The notes: generated by a model not told the origin, from the sequence alone. Shown: positions 19,735 to 28,616, numbered from the stretch's first letter. The stretch is DNA of 64,000 nt from Actinoallomurus spadix (GCF_024055725.1 NZ_JAMXMX010000010.1:227217-291216), one strand, 5' to 3'. Numbers and translations: made by a program.

Positions 19735-20226
19735 GTGCTCCACCGCACGTACGACGACCAGAACTGCTCGATCGCCCGGGCGCTCGAGATCGTCGGTGAG
19801 CGCTGGACGCTGCTGATCATCCGTGACGCGTTCGAGGGCGTCCGCCGCTTCGACGACTTCCAGGCGGACCTGGGCGTGGCGCGCAACGTGCTGGCGGACC
19901 GGCTGGGCCGCCTGTGCGACGAGGGCATCCTCCGGCGCCACCGTTACCAGGAGCGGCCCGACCGCTACGAGTACCGGCTGACCCGCAAGGGCGTGGGGCT
20001 GTGGCCGGCGATGATGTCCCTGCTGCTGTGGGGTGACGAGCACTACGCCGTGGACGGCTCGCCGGTCGTCCTCATCCACCACGGCTGCACGGGGCGGCTG
20101 ACGCCCGCGCTGACCTGCTCGGAGTGCGGCGTGGCGATGGGCCCGGCCGATGTCGAGCCGCGTCCCGGCCCAGGCGCGCGCCCGACGGACCGGATCGTCC
20201 GGCAGGCCCGGGACGCCCCTGCCTGA
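19735..20226 (+). CDS. HxlR-family transcriptional regulator
   Basis: 163 residues. Winged helix of the HxlR type: CSIARALEIVGERWTLLIIRDAF (~9-31), FDDFQADLGVARNVLADRLGRLCDEGIL, and the beta wing YQERPDRYEYRLTRKG. The Cys preceding the HTH (Cys9 region, QNCSIARAL) is the position that senses reactive electrophiles in many relatives. The C-terminal 60 residues carry a CxxC-like pair (TCSECGV). Start GTG 19735 fits domain and leaderless promoter; the frame extends upstream only through the fba terminator. Confidence 0.9.
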   Translation: MLHRTYDDQNCSIARALEIVGERWTLLIIRDAFEGVRRFDDFQADLGVARNVLADRLGRLCDEGILRRHRYQERPDRYEYRLTRKGVGLWPAMMSLLLWGDEHYAVDGSPVVLIHHGCTGRLTPALTCSECGVAMGPADVEPRPGPGARPTDRIVRQARDAPA

Positions 20227-20355
20227 CCCGCCGCCGACCTTCTTGATCTTTCTGCCGCGCGGCGTGAACGATCTTGGTCGGACCGGCATCTGACTCTCCG
20301 ACAACAATCTCCCGACGGGCGCGCACCGCGTCCGCCGATCGTTCGGGGAGCATCG

Positions 20356-20859
20356 ATGAACGACAGGACCCGCCGCCGGATCCGGACGGCGATCGTCGCC
20401 GGTGCCATCATGGGCGGCTCGATCGCGGCGGCCGTGCCGGCCGTCGCCGCCACCGCCACGCCGAGCTGCCGGAGCACGGACCTCACGATCTCGCTCGGCC
20501 AGGTCGACGCCGGCGCGGGCCAGCGGTACGCCACGCTGGACTTCACGAACCGCGGCGAGGATGGCTGCGTCCTGCGCAACGACCTGACGGGCCTCACGTT
20601 CACGGAGCCGGGTCCCGAGGGCGGGGCGCGGACCATTCCGGCGACCGTGACCCGCGCGTCCGGCAGCACGGACGAGACCGTCGTCATCGCGCCGGGTTCG
20701 GCAGGCCACCTCGACCTGCACTGGTCCGTCGTCACCACGCCGGCCGTCCCGGACTCGCTGTTCTTCGAGCTTCCGGACGACGGTGGCCGCGGCGCCCTTC
20801 CGTGGCATGTCGCGGTCGGCTCGGAGCACAGGATCGATCTCGGACACCTCCACCTGTGA
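20356..20859 (+). CDS. Secreted DUF4232-family protein
   Basis: 167 residues. Signal peptide MNDRTRRRIRTAIVAGAIMG through AVPAVAA with an AxA cleavage site near residue 32. The mature domain has the DUF4232 pattern: Cys in TPSCRSTDLTISLGQVDAG, Cys in GEDGCVLRNDLTGL, and beta strands RYATLDFTN and GHLDLHWSV. Function unknown; family members are common exported proteins of actinomycetes. A GGGGAG ribosome-binding site precedes the ATG. Terminator immediately follows. Confidence 0.88.
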   Translation: MNDRTRRRIRTAIVAGAIMGGSIAAAVPAVAATATPSCRSTDLTISLGQVDAGAGQRYATLDFTNRGEDGCVLRNDLTGLTFTEPGPEGGARTIPATVTRASGSTDETVVIAPGSAGHLDLHWSVVTTPAVPDSLFFELPDDGGRGALPWHVAVGSEHRIDLGHLHL

Positions 20860-20869
20860 TCCGGCGCTG

Positions 20870-20897
20870 AAGGGCCGGGGGACGTCCCCCGGCCCTT
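20870..20897 (+). terminator. Terminator after DUF4232 gene
   Basis: 12-bp perfect stem AAGGGCCGGGGG / CCCCCGGCCCTT with loop ACGT and trailing CTTCG. Confidence 0.88.
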
Positions 20898-20917
20898 CTT
20901 CGCCCTTCACCGTTGCT

Positions 20918-20953
20918 TCATGAAACTCACTAATGATGCAATGAGTTTCATGA
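20918..20953 (+). promoter_or_regulatory. 12-bp inverted repeat over the GNAT gene start
   Basis: TCATGAAACTCA (20918-20929) and its exact reverse complement TGAGTTTCATGA (20942-20953), separated by 12 bases that include TAATGA, a good -10 box. The AT-rich repeat is unusual in this GC-rich surrounding and looks like an operator for a TetR-type or similar dimeric repressor; it covers two candidate start codons. Confidence 0.7.
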
Positions 20954-21459
20954 CGAGACTGATGGTGCCCGCGGCGTCCCCGACCGGTGACACCGCGTCG
21001 GCGGTCGGGGTGCGGCCGTACGAGGACGGCGACCGGGAGGGCGTGCTCGGCATGCGGCTCTCGCCGCTCAGCCTGTACCGCAGGTTCTTCGCCGGGACGC
21101 CGCGCATACCGGCGTTCTACGCGGAGACGCTCGGCCGGGTGGACCGCTGGGACCGCGACGCGCTCGTCGCCGTCGCGGACACCGAGATCGTCGGGATCGC
21201 CGAGTACACGCGCGACGCGACCCTGCCGGAGCTGGCGGACCTCGCGGTCATGGTCGCCGACCCCTGGCAGCGCCGGGGCGTCGCCCGGCGGCTGGTCGCC
21301 GGCCTGACCGCCCTAGCGCGCACCCGGGGAATCGACGGACTGCGCGCCGACGTCCTGGCCGACAACCACGCCGCGCGGGCGGCGATCGGCCGCGTGTGGC
21401 CGCACGCCGCCGCCGCGCACGGCGAGGACGGCGCGCTGCTCTACCGGATCCCGCTCTGA
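20941..21459 (+). CDS. GNAT-family N-acetyltransferase
   Basis: 172 residues from the ATG at 20941; in-frame ATGs at 20920 and 20950 are alternatives and none has a Shine-Dalgarno. The GNAT fold is visible: YEDGDREGVLGM at the N-terminal strand-helix, LVAVADTEIVGIAEYTRD (beta 2-4), LADLAVMVADPWQRRGVARRLVAGL (beta 4, the acetyl-CoA pyrophosphate loop QRRGVA and alpha 3) and LRADVLADNHAARAAIGRV. The phosphate loop R/Q-x-x-G-x-A is intact. Similar to the acetyltransferase domain fused to regulators or to Pat-like lysine acetyltransferases, but no cyclic-nucleotide domain is present. Start region covered by an inverted repeat. Confidence 0.85.
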   Translation: MSFMTRLMVPAASPTGDTASAVGVRPYEDGDREGVLGMRLSPLSLYRRFFAGTPRIPAFYAETLGRVDRWDRDALVAVADTEIVGIAEYTRDATLPELADLAVMVADPWQRRGVARRLVAGLTALARTRGIDGLRADVLADNHAARAAIGRVWPHAAAAHGEDGALLYRIPL

Positions 21460-21469
21460 AGCAGTTCGT

Positions 21470-22309
21470 CTACGACAGCTCGGACAGCGCGACGAACTGG
21501 TCGTCGGTCAGGGTGAGGTCGCCGGCGCCCATGTTCTCCTCGAGGTGCTCGACGGAACCGGTGCCGGGGATCGGCAGCACCACCGGCGAGCGCCGGAGCA
21601 GCCACGCCAGGGCGACCTGGGACGGTGTGGCGTTCAGCTCCTTGGCGATCTGGTCGAGGCGTCCGCCCGGCTTGGCGAGCTTGCCGACGGCCAGCGGGAA
21701 CCACGGGATGAACCCGATGCCCTCCCGCTCGCAGTAGTCCAGGACGTCCTCGGACTGGCGGTTGGTCAGGTTGTAGAGGTTCTGCACGGTGACGATCGGA
21801 ACGATCTCCCGGGCCCGCTCGATCTCCTCGACGCTGACCTCGGACAGCCCGATGTGCCGGATCTTCCCTTCGTCCCGCAGGTCGCGCAGCTCGCCGAGCT
21901 GGTCGGCGAGGGGGACCTCCGGGTCGATGCGGTGCAGCTGGAACAGGTCGATCCGCTCCAGGCCGAGCCGGCGCAGGCTCATCAGCGCCTCCTGGCGGAG
22001 GTACTTCGGCCGGCCGACCGGGTGCCACTCGTCCGGTCCCGTCCGGACCAGACCGGCCTTCGTGGCGATCGTCACGCCCTCGTACGGGTGCAGCGCCTCG
22101 TGGATCAGCTCCTCGGAGACGTACGGGCCGTAGGAGTCGGCGGTGTCGATGAAGTCCACGCCGAGTTCGACGGCGCGCCGCAGCACCCGGAGCGACTCGT
22201 CCCGATCGGCCGGAGGGCCCCAGATGCCGGGCCCGGTGATGCGCATGGCGCCGTACCCCAGACGTTTTACGGTCAGGTCTCCACCGATGGTGAACGTGGT
22301 TTCGGTCAT
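21470..22309 (-). CDS. Aldo/keto reductase
   Basis: 279 residues, a full-length AKR (beta/alpha)8 barrel using NADPH. The catalytic tetrad is intact: Asp55 and Tyr60 in FIDTADSYG, Lys84 in IATKAG and His126 in FQLHRID. Cofactor-binding C-terminal region is [20 protein letters not shown] at 22309; the frame could extend to 22816 but that part is not AKR-like and overlaps the next gene. Closely similar in motifs to the AKR of the polyketide operon at 47243-48166, both sharing a TGPGxWGPP segment. Confidence 0.93.
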   Translation of the reverse strand: MTETTFTIGGDLTVKRLGYGAMRITGPGIWGPPADRDESLRVLRRAVELGVDFIDTADSYGPYVSEELIHEALHPYEGVTIATKAGLVRTGPDEWHPVGRPKYLRQEALMSLRRLGLERIDLFQLHRIDPEVPLADQLGELRDLRDEGKIRHIGLSEVSVEEIERAREIVPIVTVQNLYNLTNRQSEDVLDYCEREGIGFIPWFPLAVGKLAKPGGRLDQIAKELNATPSQVALAWLLRRSPVVLPIPGTGSVEHLEENMGAGDLTLTDDQFVALSELS

Positions 22310-22395
22310 GCCGCAACCGTACCCAGCAGCAATATCGACGAAGTTTCCCACCCTCTGGAATAGGAGAACGCCGCTGAAAAGGGCAGGATGACCCC

Positions 22396-22809
22396 ATGGA
22401 GCACCAGAACCTTCTCGGCGGGCCGGCCCCGACCGAGCTGCCGGACACCGACGAAGCCCGACAGTCCCTGGAGGCCGGGGTCGACCCCTTCGAGGTCGCC
22501 GCCCGCTTCCCGGCGTACCCGGCCGCCTGGGCCGAGCTCGCCGACCGTGCCTTCGGGAAGGGCGATGTGATCGAGTCGTACGCCTACGCCCGCACCGGCT
22601 ACCACCGCGGGCTCGACGCGCTCCGCCGCGCAGGGTGGAAGGGGCATGGCCCGATCCCCTGGGAGCACGCGCCGAACCGCGGTTTCCTGCGCGCCCTGCA
22701 CGCCCTCGCCCGGGCCGCCGCGGCGATCGGCGAGGAGGACGAGGCGGAGCGCTGCCGGACCTTCCTGCGGGACTCCAGCCCCACGGCGGCCGAGGTTCTG
22801 ACCTCCTGA
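22396..22809 (+). CDS. DUF3151 family protein
   Basis: 137 residues, all-alpha and TPR-like: [25 protein letters not shown], then [24 protein letters not shown] and a last helix pair with [17 protein letters not shown]. This is the actinobacteria-specific DUF3151 family (Rv0360c-like), which sits between fba and purA in mycobacteria as here. Function unknown. ATG at 22396; upstream AAAAGGGCAGG could act as a distant ribosome-binding site. Confidence 0.9.
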   Translation: MEHQNLLGGPAPTELPDTDEARQSLEAGVDPFEVAARFPAYPAAWAELADRAFGKGDVIESYAYARTGYHRGLDALRRAGWKGHGPIPWEHAPNRGFLRALHALARAAAAIGEEDEAERCRTFLRDSSPTAAEVLTS

Positions 22810-22863
22810 CCGGCACCTACCGTTTTCCTCGCGGTCATCCGGCGGGTACCCTCTGATCGCAAG

Positions 22864-22911
22864 AGCCCCTGTCGCTGCTGCTTGCGCCAGGGGCTTCGTC
22901 GATGCCAGGGG
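22864..22911 (+). promoter_or_regulatory. purA leader hairpin with alternative pairing to the ribosome-binding site
   Basis: AGCCCCTG (22864-22871) pairs perfectly with CAGGGGCT (22888-22895). The same CCCCTG can instead pair with CAGGGG at 22906-22911, which is the purA Shine-Dalgarno region. The two structures exclude each other, so the leader could switch between open and blocked translation. A TACCCT -10 box lies at 22847-22852. Confidence 0.5.
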
Positions 22912-22922
22912 AGAGAACTCCT

Positions 22923-24206
22923 ATGCCGGCCATCGTGCTCGTCGGCGCCCAGTGGGGTGACGAAGGCAAGGGCAAGGCCACCGATATTCTCGGCGGCGAC
23001 GTCGATTATGTCGTCCGATACCAGGGCGGAAACAACGCGGGGCACACCGTCGTCATCGGCGACCAGTCCTACGCTCTGCATCTGCTCCCGTCAGGGGTGC
23101 TCTCCCCGGACGTCGTCCCGGTCATCGGGAACGGCGTGGTCATCGACCCGGGAGTGCTGCTGGAGGAGATCGATGGCCTGCGGGCGCGCGGGGTGAGCTG
23201 TGATCGCCTGCTGATCTCGGCCAACGCGCATTTGATCATGCCGCACCACAAGGCCCTCGACAAGGTGAGCGAGCGGTACCTCGGCAAGGCCCGGATCGGC
23301 ACCACCGGCCGCGGGATCGGCCCGGCGTACGGCGACAAGATCGCCCGCATGGGCATCCGCGTGCAGGACCTGCTCGACCCCGGCATCCTGCGCCAGAAGC
23401 TCGAGCTCGCGCTCCGGGACAAGAACCAGATCCTCGCCAAGGTGTACAACCGGCGTGCCATCGAGATCGATCCGATCATCGAGGAGTACATCGCGTACGG
23501 CGAGCGGCTGCGCCCGCACATCGCCGACACCGCCCTCGTGATCAACAAGGCGCTCGAACAGGACAAGCTGGTCCTGCTGGAGGGCGCCCAGGGCACCCTC
23601 CTCGACGTCGACCACGGGACGTACCCCTTCGTGACCTCCTCCAGCCCCACCTCGGGCGGGGCGTGCGCGGGCTCGGGCGTCGGCCCGACCCGCATCACCA
23701 GGGTGATCGGCATCCTGAAGGCGTACACCACCCGCGTCGGCTCCGGGCCGTTCCCCACCGAGCTGCTCGACGAGACGGGCGACTGGCTGCGCACGACCGG
23801 CGGCGAGTACGGCGTGACGACCGGCCGGAACCGCCGCTGCGGCTGGTTCGACGCGGTGATCGCCCGGTACGCCACGCGCGTCAACGGCGTGACCGACTAC
23901 TTCCTCACCAAGCTCGACGTGCTGTCGGGTCTGGAGCGGATCCCGGTCTGCGTGGCGTACGACATCGACGGCGAGCGCTGCGACGAGCTCCCGATGACCC
24001 AGACCGGCTTCCACCACGCCAAGCCGATCTACGAGGAGCTGGACGGCTGGCAGGAGGACATCTCCGAGTGCAAGACGTTCGAGGACCTGCCCAAGAAGGC
24101 GCAGGACTACGTCCGGGCGCTGGAGGAGATGTCGGGGGCTCAGATCAGCGCCATCGGCGTCGGTCCCGGCCGTGACCAGACGCTTCAGCTTCGTTCACTG
24201 ATCTGA
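22923..24206 (+). CDS. purA: Adenylosuccinate synthetase
   Basis: 427 residues. Makes adenylosuccinate from IMP, aspartate and GTP, the first step from IMP to AMP. P-loop-like [14 protein letters not shown] at 8-21, GGNNAGHTV at 38-46, [14 protein letters not shown] near 125, the central [21 protein letters not shown] near 220 and the GTP base motif TKLDVLSG near 330. ATG at 22923 follows AGGGGAGAG. Length typical. Its partner purB is at 33572 in this window. Confidence 0.97.
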   Translation: MPAIVLVGAQWGDEGKGKATDILGGDVDYVVRYQGGNNAGHTVVIGDQSYALHLLPSGVLSPDVVPVIGNGVVIDPGVLLEEIDGLRARGVSCDRLLISANAHLIMPHHKALDKVSERYLGKARIGTTGRGIGPAYGDKIARMGIRVQDLLDPGILRQKLELALRDKNQILAKVYNRRAIEIDPIIEEYIAYGERLRPHIADTALVINKALEQDKLVLLEGAQGTLLDVDHGTYPFVTSSSPTSGGACAGSGVGPTRITRVIGILKAYTTRVGSGPFPTELLDETGDWLRTTGGEYGVTTGRNRRCGWFDAVIARYATRVNGVTDYFLTKLDVLSGLERIPVCVAYDIDGERCDELPMTQTGFHHAKPIYEELDGWQEDISECKTFEDLPKKAQDYVRALEEMSGAQISAIGVGPGRDQTLQLRSLI

Positions 24207-24212
24207 CAGAGC

Positions 24213-24248
24213 GACTTGACGGCCCTGACTCCTCAGGGCCGTCAAGTC
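24213..24248 (+). terminator. Terminator after purA
   Basis: 16-bp perfect stem GACTTGACGGCCCTGA / TCAGGGCCGTCAAGTC with a 4-base loop, starting six bases after the purA stop; no U-tract. Confidence 0.88.
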
Positions 24249-24405
24249 GGGTGCGACCAGACCTTTATTCGGCCGGTCTTTTTTCGCATTGGCCTGGTAC
24301 ACCAAGATCACGGGCTGTAGTCTTTGCGACTTACTGAGTACTTGCCCCGAAATGTGGAGCGCTCGGGTTTTCCCCTTTCCACATCGAGGATCTGAGGAGC
24401 GATAC

Positions 24406-25806
24406 ATGTCGGCGGTCGCCTTCGTGTGCCTGACGGCCGGGCTCCTGGTCGCCGTGGTGCTGCTCGTACGGGAGCGGCAGATCTCCGGCCGGCTGCGCCG
24501 CCGGGCCGGCACGCTGGAGGAGACGGCGCGCATCCGTGACGAGGAGCTGCGCCACCTCGTGGCGGTCCGCGCCCCGGCCCTGGTGGAGTCCCTCTACGGC
24601 AAACCGGTGACGGTTCCCGGCCCGCGCAATCCGAGCTTCGCGGGAACCAGCGCCGAACAGGGCATCCGGGCGCTCCTGAACCTCTTCTCGGACCACGCCG
24701 AGCGCGCGAAGGAGCGCGCGGACCAGGCGGCCAAGGTCACGCTGAAGGCCATGATGCGCGCCGTGCAGAGCCTCGCCAACGAGCAGCAGCTGGCGATCTC
24801 CACCATGCAGGATCGCCACGACGACCCCGAGGTCCTCGAAGGCCTCATGCGGATCGACCACATGAACGCCCAGATCGGCCGGCGCGCCCAGGCCACCGCC
24901 GTGCTCTGCGGCTCCTGGCCGGGCCAGCAGCGGTCCGCCGCGGCGCTGGTCGACGTCGTACGCGGCGCGACCTCCCGCATCCGCGACTACCTGCGCGTCC
25001 AGGTCCAGCCGCAGTCCAACGTCGCCGTCGTCAGCCGCGTGGTCGAGCCGGTGGTGCTGGCGGTGGCCGAACTCCTGGACAACGCCGCCCGCCACTCCCA
25101 GCCGAACACGAGCGTCGAGGTCAACTTCCGGCAGGCGCACAACGGCGTCGCCATCGTGGTCGACGACGCCGGCGTCGCCATGGACGCGGAGGAGATCCAG
25201 CGGGCCGAGCGGCTGCTGTCCGGCCGGGAGTCCGTGGACATCAACCGTCTCGGCGACCCGCCGCAGGTCGGCTTCGCCGTCGTCGGTGTGCTGGCCGCGC
25301 GGTACGGCTTCCGGGTGTCCGTCGACAGCAGTTCGCCGTACGGCGGAGTCCGCGCCGTACTCTTCCTCCCCACCGAGCTGCTCACCCACGTCGACGCCGA
25401 GCCGGCCCCCGCGGGGAGCGAGCCGCAGCCCATACGCGCCGGCGCCGATCGTCCCGCGCCGGTCCTCCCGGCCCCGCCCGCCGTGCCGAGCGCACCGGCC
25501 CTGCCGGCCCCGCCCGTCGTGCCGAGCGCACCGCCGGTGCCGAGCGCGTCGACCTCGACCGGCGCGCCGGCCCTGTCCGGCCAGGGTCCGTCGCCGACGC
25601 GGGAGGAACGCCAGGTCACCGCGAACGGCCTGCCGAAGCGCCGGCGCGTCACCACCACGGGCGAGCAGCCCATGCCCTCGTCCGAGCCGGCGCCCTCCAC
25701 GCGCCCGCCGCGTGACATCGCCGCCGGGATGGGCGCCTGGCAGCGCGGTACCCGAGCCGGCCGCGCCACTGGTACTCCGGAGTCCGAAGGGAATTTCGCC
25801 GAATGA
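24406..25806 (+). CDS. Conservon sensor-like histidine kinase/ATPase (CvnA type)
   Basis: 466 residues. An N-terminal membrane helix (SAVAFVCLTAGLLVAVVLLV, 2-22), a coiled helical region (~25-150), and a C-terminal HATPase_c domain with N box AVAELLDNAARHSQ near 220 and G boxes VVDDAGVAM and GFAVVGVLAARYG. No classical phosphoacceptor His box is obvious. A Pro/Ala-rich tail of ~120 residues follows. CvnA proteins are the membrane component of conservons, which assemble with CvnB, C and D like a G-protein-coupled sensor. ATG 24406 follows TGAGGAG by six bases. Confidence 0.92.
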   Translation: MSAVAFVCLTAGLLVAVVLLVRERQISGRLRRRAGTLEETARIRDEELRHLVAVRAPALVESLYGKPVTVPGPRNPSFAGTSAEQGIRALLNLFSDHAERAKERADQAAKVTLKAMMRAVQSLANEQQLAISTMQDRHDDPEVLEGLMRIDHMNAQIGRRAQATAVLCGSWPGQQRSAAALVDVVRGATSRIRDYLRVQVQPQSNVAVVSRVVEPVVLAVAELLDNAARHSQPNTSVEVNFRQAHNGVAIVVDDAGVAMDAEEIQRAERLLSGRESVDINRLGDPPQVGFAVVGVLAARYGFRVSVDSSSPYGGVRAVLFLPTELLTHVDAEPAPAGSEPQPIRAGADRPAPVLPAPPAVPSAPALPAPPVVPSAPPVPSASTSTGAPALSGQGPSPTREERQVTANGLPKRRRVTTTGEQPMPSSEPAPSTRPPRDIAAGMGAWQRGTRAGRATGTPESEGNFAE

Positions 25807-26213
25807 CGCAGGACGCGAACAACAAGCTCGGCTGGATGCTCGACGATGCCCTGAAAATGCCGGAAACGCGGCACGCCATCCTGCTGTCCGCGGACGGCCT
25901 GCTGATGGCCTACTCCGAGCGGATCAGCCGGGACGATGCCGAACGCCACGCGGCGGGCATGTCCGGGCTGCAGTCCCTCGCCCGCAGCTCCGCGGAGTTC
26001 TGCGGGAACTCGCGTACCACCTGGCGGCAGACCGTGACCGAGTTCGACGACGGATACGTCTTCCTCGTCGCCGCCGGCCCCGGCGCGTACCTCGCGGTCT
26101 CGACGACGGAGCGCGTCGACATGGAGGCCATCTCGTTCCGCCTGCAGGAACTCGTCCAGCGCCTGGGCAAGGAGCTGACCGCTCCGCCGAGACAGACGGG
26201 GGCCGGCGCATGA
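25803..26213 (+). CDS. Roadblock/LC7 protein of conservon (CvnB)
   Basis: 136 residues with the roadblock/LC7 fold: LGWMLDDALKMPETRHAILLSADGLLMAYS, then AAGMSGLQSLARSSAEF and YVFLVAAGPGAYLAVSTTERVDMEAISFRLQELV. In conservons CvnB binds the GTPase and probably regulates its nucleotide cycle, as MglB does for MglA. Its ATG overlaps the cvnA stop (ATGA). Its own stop overlaps a 23-codon micro-ORF that reaches cvnC. Confidence 0.94.
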   Translation: MTQDANNKLGWMLDDALKMPETRHAILLSADGLLMAYSERISRDDAERHAAGMSGLQSLARSSAEFCGNSRTTWRQTVTEFDDGYVFLVAAGPGAYLAVSTTERVDMEAISFRLQELVQRLGKELTAPPRQTGAGA

Positions 26214-26277
26214 ACGAGCGGAGCGAGCGAACGACGAGCACGGCGTCTCCGGTCGCTCCTCCGGCGAAGGAGGGCGC

Positions 26278-26628
26278 ATGACGTATCGACGGGGACGGGC
26301 GCTCGTCCGGCCGCACGTGGTGACGGGCGGGCGCGCCCGCCCGACCCGCAACATCTTCGACCTCGTCACGCTCGTCATGGCCGCGCGCTCGGACGTGAGC
26401 GGCCTCAGCCCGGAGAAACGCCGGGTCCTGGAGCTGTGCCGGGGCGGCGCCCTCTCGGTGGCCGAGGTCGCGGGTCACCTCTCCCTTCCCATCAGCGTCA
26501 CCAAGGTCCTCCTCTCCGACCTGGTGGACAGCGGCCACATCGTGACCCGGGTCGGCGGCATGGACGACGGCGAGACCTCGACCCGGCTTCTCCAGGAGGT
26601 GCTCGATGGACTCCGCGCTCGTCTCTGA
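26278..26628 (+). CDS. DUF742 protein of conservon (CvnC)
   Basis: 116 residues, DUF742. N-terminal RGRALVRPHVVTGGRARPTRNIFDLVTLV, then a winged helix-like C-terminal half (RRVLELCRGGALSVAEVAGHLSLPISVTKVLLSDLVDSGHI). CvnC is the third conservon component and interacts with CvnA and CvnB. AAGGAGG lies four bases before the ATG. It overlaps the GTPase gene by 23 bases. Confidence 0.92.
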   Translation: MTYRRGRALVRPHVVTGGRARPTRNIFDLVTLVMAARSDVSGLSPEKRRVLELCRGGALSVAEVAGHLSLPISVTKVLLSDLVDSGHIVTRVGGMDDGETSTRLLQEVLDGLRARL

Positions 26629-27211
26629 CGGCACTTATGTGCGCGACACCGTACGGACCTCGGTCAAGCTGCTGATCGTCGGTCACTTCGCCGTCGGCAA
26701 GACGACGATGGTCGGCACGTTGTCGGAGATCCGGCCGCTGCGCACCGAAGAGCGGATGACGCAGGCCGGCGCCCTGATCGACGACCTCGCCGGAGTGCCC
26801 GACAAGGAGACGACCACCGTCGCGATGGACTTCGGCCGGCTGACGCTGAGCGAAGAACTCGTGCTGTACCTGTTCGGCACCCCGGGGCAGCACCGGTTCA
26901 CCCAGCTGTGGCACGACCTGTCGCGCGGCGCCCTCGGCGCCCTCGTGCTCGCGGACACCCGGCGGCTGGAGCAGTCCTTCGACATCATGAGCTTCCTCGA
27001 GGAGCAGAAGCTCCGTTACGCCGTCGCCATCAACCGGTTCGACGGCGCGCCGGTCTTCAGGGAGGAGGAGCTGCGTGAGGCCCTCGACCTGCTGCCCTCG
27101 ACGCCGCTGATCTTCTGTGACGCCCGGAACCGCGCGTCCTCGACCCGCGCGCTGATCACCCTGGTCGAGTACCTCATCGCGGTGCAGAACGGGAGCATCC
27201 GTGAGTTCTGA
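26606..27211 (+). CDS. Ras-like GTPase of conservon (CvnD)
   Basis: 201 residues. G1 P-loop GHFAVGKT at 26-33, G3-like LFGTPGQHRF near 88-97 (consistent with switch II of bacterial MglA-type GTPases), and base-recognition motif INRFD near 145, a variant of NKxD. Acts as the molecular switch of the conservon at the membrane with CvnA-C. The start ATG lies inside cvnC; stop overlaps the P450 start by 11 bases. Confidence 0.94.
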   Translation: MDSALVSDGTYVRDTVRTSVKLLIVGHFAVGKTTMVGTLSEIRPLRTEERMTQAGALIDDLAGVPDKETTTVAMDFGRLTLSEELVLYLFGTPGQHRFTQLWHDLSRGALGALVLADTRRLEQSFDIMSFLEEQKLRYAVAINRFDGAPVFREEELREALDLLPSTPLIFCDARNRASSTRALITLVEYLIAVQNGSIREF

Positions 27212-28538
27212 GACGCGCAGGGACGCGTTCGCCACCGGATGCCCCGCCCACGGCGGGCGGACGCCGCTGTACGGCCCGGAGTTCGCCGCCCGCCCCCGGC
27301 AGGTCTACGACGCGCTGCGCCGGTACGGCGCGGTGGCCCCCGTCGAGCTGGCCCCGGGTGTTCCGGCGTCCCTCGTCATCTCGTACAACGCGGCGCTCGA
27401 CGTGCTGCGCGACCCCGTCACCTTCCCGAAGGACGCCCGCCGGTGGCAGCGGAGCGTCCCGTCCGACTGCCCGGTCCTGCCGTTCATGATGTACCGGCCA
27501 GCCGTCAACCTGACGGACGGCGCGGCGCACACCCGGCTGCGCGCGGCCATCGCCGATGGCCTGTCCAGGATCGACCCGAACACCGTGCGCGAGTCCGTCG
27601 AGCGCAACGTCGACACGCTCATGCGAGGCTTCTCCGAGAAGGGCTCGGTGGACCTGCGCGCCGAGTACGCCCTGGTGCTGCCCATGCTGGTGTTCAACGA
27701 GATCCTGGGCTGCCCGCCCGAGATCGGGGAACGCATCGTCACGGGCATGCGGGGTGTCGTCGAGAACGTCGACGCGGCAGACAACAACCAGCTCGCGGTC
27801 AAGGCCGTGGCCGAACTGGTCGCGCTCAAGCGCGCCCGGCCCGGCCAGGACCTGACGTCCTGGCTGATCGAACACCCGTCCGGGCTCACCGACCAGGAGG
27901 TGATCGAGCAGATCTTCCTGCTCGTGGGCCTCGCCACCGAGACGGAGCAGAACCTCATCGTCAACGCGCTCCTCCTGCTGCTGTCCGACGACCGGTTCGC
28001 CGGTGACCTGTCGGGCGGCAACCTGCCCGTCGAGGACGCGCTCGAAGAGGTCCTATGGGCCGACCCACCGGTGGCGAACTGGGCGATCAGCTACCCCACG
28101 CAGGACGTCGCCCTGCACGGTGTCCTGCTGCCGGCGGACCAGCCGGTCGTCATCGGCTTCGCGGCCGCCAACACCGACCCGGCTGCCATGTCTATGAGCC
28201 GGGCGGGCAACCGCGCCCACCTGGCCTGGGGTGCCGGTCCGCACAAGTGCCCGGCGCAGAGCCAGGCGCGAACGATCGCCTCGATCGCCATTGAGAGGGT
28301 GCTCGACGCGCTGCCGGACCTCGAACTGGCCGTCCCCACGAGCGGGCTGGAGTGGCGGCCCGGGTTCGCCCAGCGCGCCCTGGTCTCGCTGCCGGTGCGC
28401 TTCGCGCCCGTCCACATTCCGCCGCGTCCGACCCCCGGCACCCAGGGGATGGGCCGGGCGGGCGGTCTCGCGGCGGCGCTGCTCGACGCCGGTCCCCGGC
28501 GCAGCAACCCCCTGACCCGCTGGTGGCGCGGCGAGTGA
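27201..28538 (+). CDS. Conservon cytochrome P450 (CvnE), CYP157-like with no ExxR motif
   Basis: 445 residues. The heme-binding loop is WGAGPHKCPAQ with Cys350 as thiolate ligand. The K-helix reads E282-E-V-L-W286, so the Arg of the otherwise near-universal ExxR motif is Trp. This is the known peculiarity of the CYP157 family, whose members sit in Streptomyces conservons such as the rarA-E locus. The I-helix LVGLATETEQNLI retains a Thr. GTG start overlaps cvnD. A Pro/Gly/Arg-rich tail of ~40 residues follows the catalytic domain. Substrate and redox partner unknown; no ferredoxin gene is nearby. Confidence 0.92.
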   Translation: MSSETRRDAFATGCPAHGGRTPLYGPEFAARPRQVYDALRRYGAVAPVELAPGVPASLVISYNAALDVLRDPVTFPKDARRWQRSVPSDCPVLPFMMYRPAVNLTDGAAHTRLRAAIADGLSRIDPNTVRESVERNVDTLMRGFSEKGSVDLRAEYALVLPMLVFNEILGCPPEIGERIVTGMRGVVENVDAADNNQLAVKAVAELVALKRARPGQDLTSWLIEHPSGLTDQEVIEQIFLLVGLATETEQNLIVNALLLLLSDDRFAGDLSGGNLPVEDALEEVLWADPPVANWAISYPTQDVALHGVLLPADQPVVIGFAAANTDPAAMSMSRAGNRAHLAWGAGPHKCPAQSQARTIASIAIERVLDALPDLELAVPTSGLEWRPGFAQRALVSLPVRFAPVHIPPRPTPGTQGMGRAGGLAAALLDAGPRRSNPLTRWWRGE

Positions 28539-28616
28539 ACCTCCGCCGGGATTGATCCGCCCGCCCCGTACGCCCGGGTGACCCCCGTACGGTACGAAGG
28601 CCGCCGAACGGGCCCG

